Shown here: positions 6,301 through 7,887 of the stretch, piece after piece
Numbering within the stretch: the stretch's first letter is position 1
Layout of the letters: the number at the start of each line of letters is the position of its first letter
Assembly: GCA_031274045.1 (NCBI GenBank)
Contig: JAISQS010000701.1
Location: 1 to 7,887 of the forward strand
DNA: 7,887 nucleotides
Direction of reading: 5' to 3'
From: Planctomycetaceae bacterium
Lineage (GTDB): Bacteria > Planctomycetota > Planctomycetia > Pirellulales > Thermoguttaceae
Translations under genes and position numbers: made by a program
Notes under the pieces: model-generated
What the model was told of the DNA's origin: nothing
The model's input: the letters and a program-made list of their open reading frames with translations, nothing else
Database searches by the model: none

Positions 6301-7552
6301 CTGTTGAGAGGGTGCGGATTGAGTAGCCGTTGTTTGTTGCGAATTTCTCTGAGTTTTCTGTGTCGAGTGCGGCTTCTTTGGGCAAGCGAATCAGGAATTT
6401 GTCAAAACTATTCTGCAAGCATCTAATCGGCAATGTCGCGTCGTATGCGATGAATCGCGGATCAAGTTGTGCGATGATGGATGCGTCTTTGATTTCGATG
6501 ACGGGTCTGTTTTCGATCTGTTCAATATTTTTCTTGCGCCAGGTAATATCGAAGTTAGGTTTGAGTCCGAGCAAAGTGAATTGTGTATTGTTTCCGTTAT
6601 TTGTTTGTGTGGTGTCGAGCAAGGTGTCTTGGTTTGTGTTTGCGATGATGTTTGGTGTGGGGATTGTCAAGATGAATTGTGAGCTGACGGCTTGTGGAAA
6701 GGATATGGAGAGTCGTCGTCTTCCGTCTGTTAATTTTGTTGTGGGGAACCAGAGGTTTAGTTTTATTTCGTGGTATTGTTCTGATTTTTTTGGGGTGGTG
6801 GGGTTATTGTTTTGGATTTTTGGTGAGATGACGGCAACATATTGCCCGTTGGTCGGGTCAACTGTTAGAAAGAAGTTTGAGTTTCCGGTGTATTGGTATG
6901 GTTGTTGTTTTTGGTTTTGAGTTTGTGTGGTTGGTGGGAGGATGCCTTCTTTGAGGTTGAGGGGGATTTTTATGGTTTTTTCGGAGATTGTTGTGATGGA
7001 GAGTAGTATTGTGGATTCGATTTTTTGGTCTGTTAGTTTACCTTGTGCGGTTATTTTGTTGATTGTGTAGTTTTGTGGGGCAATATTTTCGTCTCGTGTG
7101 ATGAAGCGGGCAAATTCTTCCAGTACGTCAACAGACCAATCTCCGGGCAAAACTACCGAATGACTATTGCCTGTGTTGAACAAGATGACGGAGTCGTGTT
7201 TTTCTCGTTCGATGGTTGTTGTTCGTTTTGGGGTGGTGTTTTGGTTTTGTTCGGTTTGGGGTTGTGTTGTTGTGGGGTTGTTGTTTGGTTGTGTTGTTCT
7301 GTTTGGCGGGAAAAAATTCGGAGGCAGCGGCGCGGGGAGGGGCGGCAACGGCGAAGCGGGAGTTATCGGCTGTGGGGAGGAGTTATTTGGCGGGTAATTT
7401 GGTGAGCCGTTTGCTGAGGGGAATGACAAGTTTGAGCCGGTTTGTGCTGACAGATTGTTGGGCAAGAGCAGAATTGAGTTGATCAAGAGCAGGATTGCGT
7501 AGATCAAAAGGAGTGTAAAACCAAAATAAAATTTTCCTGATAAATTTTTCAT
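3377..7552 (-). CDS. Very large signal-peptide protein with C-terminal membrane segments (planctomycete-type, function unknown)
   Basis: The product has 1391 residues. Residues 1-36 form a signal peptide (Lys3, Lys7, a long hydrophobic core, then Leu-Ser-Ala-Gln). Residues 37-112 are rich in Pro, Asn and Thr. Beta-rich regions follow, including about 132-200 (VVLPGDWSVDVLEEF, then a strand region ending IKIPLNL) and 260-340 (HEIKLNLWFP to FDITWR). Asn/Thr/Gln-rich stretches interrupt them at about 425-445, 468-482, 525-562 and 960-1027. TEQKELT repeats lie at 690-716. A second conserved-looking part (about 1040-1215) has WVQTWLTD, IEVWYQV and YWQLILSPNRHILFLPEGW. Three hydrophobic segments (about 1272-1293, 1297-1314, 1318-1344) precede a 47-residue hydrophilic tail. 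Most of the protein is probably exported and anchored by the C-terminus. The layout resembles large planctomycete proteins of unknown function. I chose ATG at 7552 because it starts the signal peptide directly. An upstream TTG (7606) would add 18 residues. No Shine-Dalgarno was seen. Confidence 0.85.
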   Translation of the reverse strand: MKNLSGKFYFGFTLLLIYAILLLINSILLLPNNLSAQTGSNLSFPSANGSPNYPPNNSSPQPITPASPLPPLPAPLPPNFFPPNRTTQPNNNPTTTQPQTEQNQNTTPKRTTTIEREKHDSVILFNTGNSHSVVLPGDWSVDVLEEFARFITRDENIAPQNYTINKITAQGKLTDQKIESTILLSITTISEKTIKIPLNLKEGILPPTTQTQNQKQQPYQYTGNSNFFLTVDPTNGQYVAVISPKIQNNNPTTPKKSEQYHEIKLNLWFPTTKLTDGRRRLSISFPQAVSSQFILTIPTPNIIANTNQDTLLDTTQTNNGNNTQFTLLGLKPNFDITWRKKNIEQIENRPVIEIKDASIIAQLDPRFIAYDATLPIRCLQNSFDKFLIRLPKEAALDTENSEKFATNNGYSIRTLSTEELNTLNKQHPHHNNQNNNTNTNQTTIIEIQTPQKISGTLNVRLLATRRFTQPTTTTTPAATPQTNEWNDIEGFEVIGAQRQYGTLSITVPDGLRPNWRAVRGINRIDPTNNTTQTILNPPTTPTPETTPTQPPQTAINNNSNSTQFRFTLQPFLLRGQIISPQVRTNIKPEYQVNIAKNTVSMTARFVCSVPGSNSQTLRIQLFDWQWNGKISPANIVNVGGIELNNDGILNIPVSNIVDDEFEIELNLHRQIDSLPKEAKPDSAQETDPITEQKELTTEQKELTTEQKELTTEQKELVLRFPQPQASWVEPSVIAVIPADNIDIFPVSSSAKTEPRSSGLTRINRRTADINIDLPQRQREPLIYQSNLPDPILVAKIEPHDQELRAEINTNVRLLASNEQVTETVTYDVAYEPVDRLDFEVPRSLDAHGTGEYGGIQVFIGSTFLRLRDVAATSKTDEQKKDEYVKKFIILPEAMIGKFNLGIQYSLPPINVTKDLSASVLLPFVKPTNAKINSHKVNIFAPAGVNTELHDESKPNWKNNGTITQQQINTEQNNNTTKENLTDNKNKTTTNKSRLQLLRTTIFESTAYNHKTEIDKHDNNTTTTNTVERDPVDFNADMRDDLGAGVNVDLRGVGDVVVVDLLRRDPYRLHLLVSAGEHDIFGLSMVERSWVQTWLTDTVRVDRAVYLINTSRDVVVIKLPERVVAGKVAVKKGGESIPVELSAGLELSIPMLESENGRLIPIEVWYQVAGNFRNKIQLSFPQFDNEVLVRRAYWQLILSPNRHILFLPEGWISEYRQTYNSLFVRRKPLLVMGDVGISGKIVEDVVIPDNASQFLFSSISPPELTEFVVVGRPVLVLLSSSVVLFVGLLLIYFPKVRYIGSVFVLCVSFFAALFYSAVSALLFLQAASIGVVLALVAGYVYWLCYREKQWIFPQERSRASEEVYSVIVDDSSHRTHDQNNPKSATIIKQNSM
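5406..5489 (-). repeat. Four in-frame 21-bp repeats encoding TEQKELT
   Basis: Units start at 5406, 5427, 5448 and 5469 with only a few base changes, mostly silent. They encode four consecutive heptapeptides TEQKELT (the last one ending in Val) at residues 690-717 of the large protein. The segment is hydrophilic, with a likely helical or spacer role between two beta-rich regions. The close identity of the copies suggests a recent expansion by slippage. Copy number could vary between strains and would change spacer length without breaking the frame. Confidence 0.95.
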
Positions 7553-7614
7553 AATGAACAAAACGTACAATAAAATTTGTTGACGGCAAAAAATAAAAGC
7601 TGCCAATACGATTC

Positions 7615-7677
7615 AAACCTTCCGGCAAACGAGGGCGACTTTCCGGCGAACGATCCAAACCTTCCGGCGAACGAGGG
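7615..7677. repeat. Three tandem 21-bp repeats with TTCCGGC(G/A)AACGA core
   Basis: Units at 7615-7635, 7636-7656 and 7657-7677 share the core CTTTCCGGCGAACGA or CCTTCCGGC(A/G)AACGA. Units 1 and 3 differ at only one base, and unit 2 is more diverged at its ends, so the pattern can also be read as a 42-bp duplication. It sits 63 bases upstream of the large gene's ATG. It may belong to its 5' region, or be a dispersed repeat as in the other spacers. Confidence 0.85.
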
Positions 7678-7826
7678 CGGCATATCAAGCACGGGCAATT
7701 TCTTGACGGTTGTTGGGTTGATTATTTTTTTTGGGGTGGATTCTGCTTGCGTGATGGGTGAAATTTTTCTGATTATTTCGGATTTTGTGGGGGTGTTACA
7801 CTGTGTCTTTTATTCGCAGTATCAAC

Positions 7827-7871
7827 GCCCTGAAAGGGCAACAAGCTCATAGCGTAGGGCAACGCCCTACG
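7827..7871. repeat. Pair of GC-rich hairpins (palindromic intergenic repeat)
   Basis: Hairpin 1 is GCCCT-GAA-AGGGC (7827-7839). Hairpin 2 is CGTAGGGC-AAC-GCCCTACG (7853-7871), a perfect 8-bp stem with a 3-base loop. They share the GGGC/GCCC core and stand 13 bases apart. The arrangement resembles short palindromic repeats dispersed in intergenic DNA of several bacterial groups, whose translation gives a familiar spurious peptide (Ile-Asn-Ala-Leu-Lys-Gly-Gln-Gln). The window ends 16 bases later, so the element may continue beyond it. Confidence 0.8.
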
Positions 7872-7887
7872 AAAGGGATTCACAAAC

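Larger units (their letters stand above)
336..7400. other. Mosaic of G+T-rich and A+C-rich blocks with matching codon-choice switches
   Basis: On the plus strand, A+C-rich blocks lie at about 336-520, 940-2105, 2222-2325, 2420-2550 and 3540-4480. G+T-rich blocks lie at about 521-940, 2105-2222, 2325-2420, 4480-5010 and 5740-7400 (less strict near 6400 and 7100). The stretch 5010-5740 is mixed. Counts by eye: 1381-1440 has 11 of 60 G+T and 661-720 has 49 of 60, both inside the ABC-F gene. 4381-4440 has 11 of 60, while 5881-5940 and 6241-6300 have 56 of 60, all inside the large gene. Coding-strand codons follow: Leu is TTG/TTA/CTG in one type and CTC/CTA in the other, and Asp is GAT against GAC. 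Block edges are approximate. Confidence 0.8.
7553..7887. other. Gene-free region upstream of the large gene
   Basis: The region upstream of the large gene's ATG contains three 21-bp repeats and a pair of hairpins at the window's end. Open frames on either strand mainly translate the repeats and lack ribosome-binding sites. From about 7690 to 7825 the plus strand is G+T-rich, like the neighbouring part of the gene, but I find no gene, terminator or convincing promoter there. A promoter for the large gene should lie in this stretch, but no pair of boxes stands out. Confidence 0.6.

Noticed and set aside
5517..6920. Long plus-strand frames of 269 and 196 residues opposite the large gene
   Set aside because: They are shadows caused by the G+T-rich, stop-poor composition of that block. 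Their products are unbroken Val/Cys/Phe/Gly runs without domains, and the minus-strand frame is continuous with a signal peptide and membrane anchor.
336..7400. Compositional blocks explained by local DNA inversions
   Set aside because: An inversion inside a gene would reverse-complement the coding sequence and destroy the protein, yet both proteins read through the block edges with intact motifs.
7553..7606. Upstream TTG start giving 18 more residues on the large protein
   Set aside because: It would place extra residues before a well-formed signal peptide that begins exactly at the ATG at 7552, and it has no ribosome-binding site.
7577..7852. Plus-strand frame of 91 residues with repeated Asn-Leu-Pro-Ala-Asn-Glu units
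   Set aside because: It begins at TTG without a ribosome-binding site, and translates the 21-bp repeats and the double hairpin. Its length follows from the repeat period being a multiple of three.

Overview
The window carries three genes, all read from the minus strand, separated by repeat-rich intergenic DNA. In transcription order (right to left) they are a very large secreted or membrane-anchored protein of about 1391 residues (3377-7552), a 69-residue hypothetical protein (2850-3059), and an ABC-F ribosome-associated ATPase of 738 residues (333-2549). No rRNA, tRNA, CRISPR array, transposase or phage gene was seen. The large protein has a signal peptide, beta-rich blocks with a pattern I associate with large uncharacterised planctomycete proteins, and a C-terminal membrane bundle. 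This, with the poor Shine-Dalgarno sequences of two of the three genes and the abundant short palindromic intergenic repeats, makes a member of Planctomycetota, perhaps a host-associated one, the best guess. That is inference from remembered family patterns, not a database result.

Layout: 1-332 is gene-free and holds an 84-bp tandem repeat plus an inverted copy of part of it. 333-2549 is the ABC-F gene, with an unusual Gln/Asn/Lys/Thr-rich insert before its C-terminal coiled coil. 2550-2849 is an AT-rich intergenic region with ten 21-bp tandem repeats, phased 11-bp dyads, a TTGACA-type inverted repeat, and a possible 44-codon leader ORF of heptapeptide repeats ending 15 nt before the ABC-F start. 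3060-3376 has the only good ribosome-binding site (for the small gene) and a 132-bp imperfect inverted repeat. 3377-7552 is the large gene, with an internal 4 x 21-bp repeat. 7553-7887 has three more 21-bp repeats and, at the very end, two compact GC-rich hairpins.

The most striking signal is compositional. Within single genes, on one strand, the sequence switches abruptly between blocks rich in G+T and blocks rich in A+C (about 18% to 93% G+T in 60-base samples). Synonymous codon choice follows: T/G-ending codons in one block and A/C-ending codons in the next. Switches occur several times inside the ABC-F gene and at about 4480 and 5010 inside the large gene. Gene-wide transcription bias or replication-strand bias would not alternate inside one gene, so this looks like a patchwise, strand-specific mutational or selective process. 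Four tandem repeats of unrelated sequence also share a 21-bp or 84-bp (4 x 21) spacing.

There is no clear common pathway. The ABC-F protein acts on ribosomes, the large protein belongs to the envelope, and the small protein is of unknown role.
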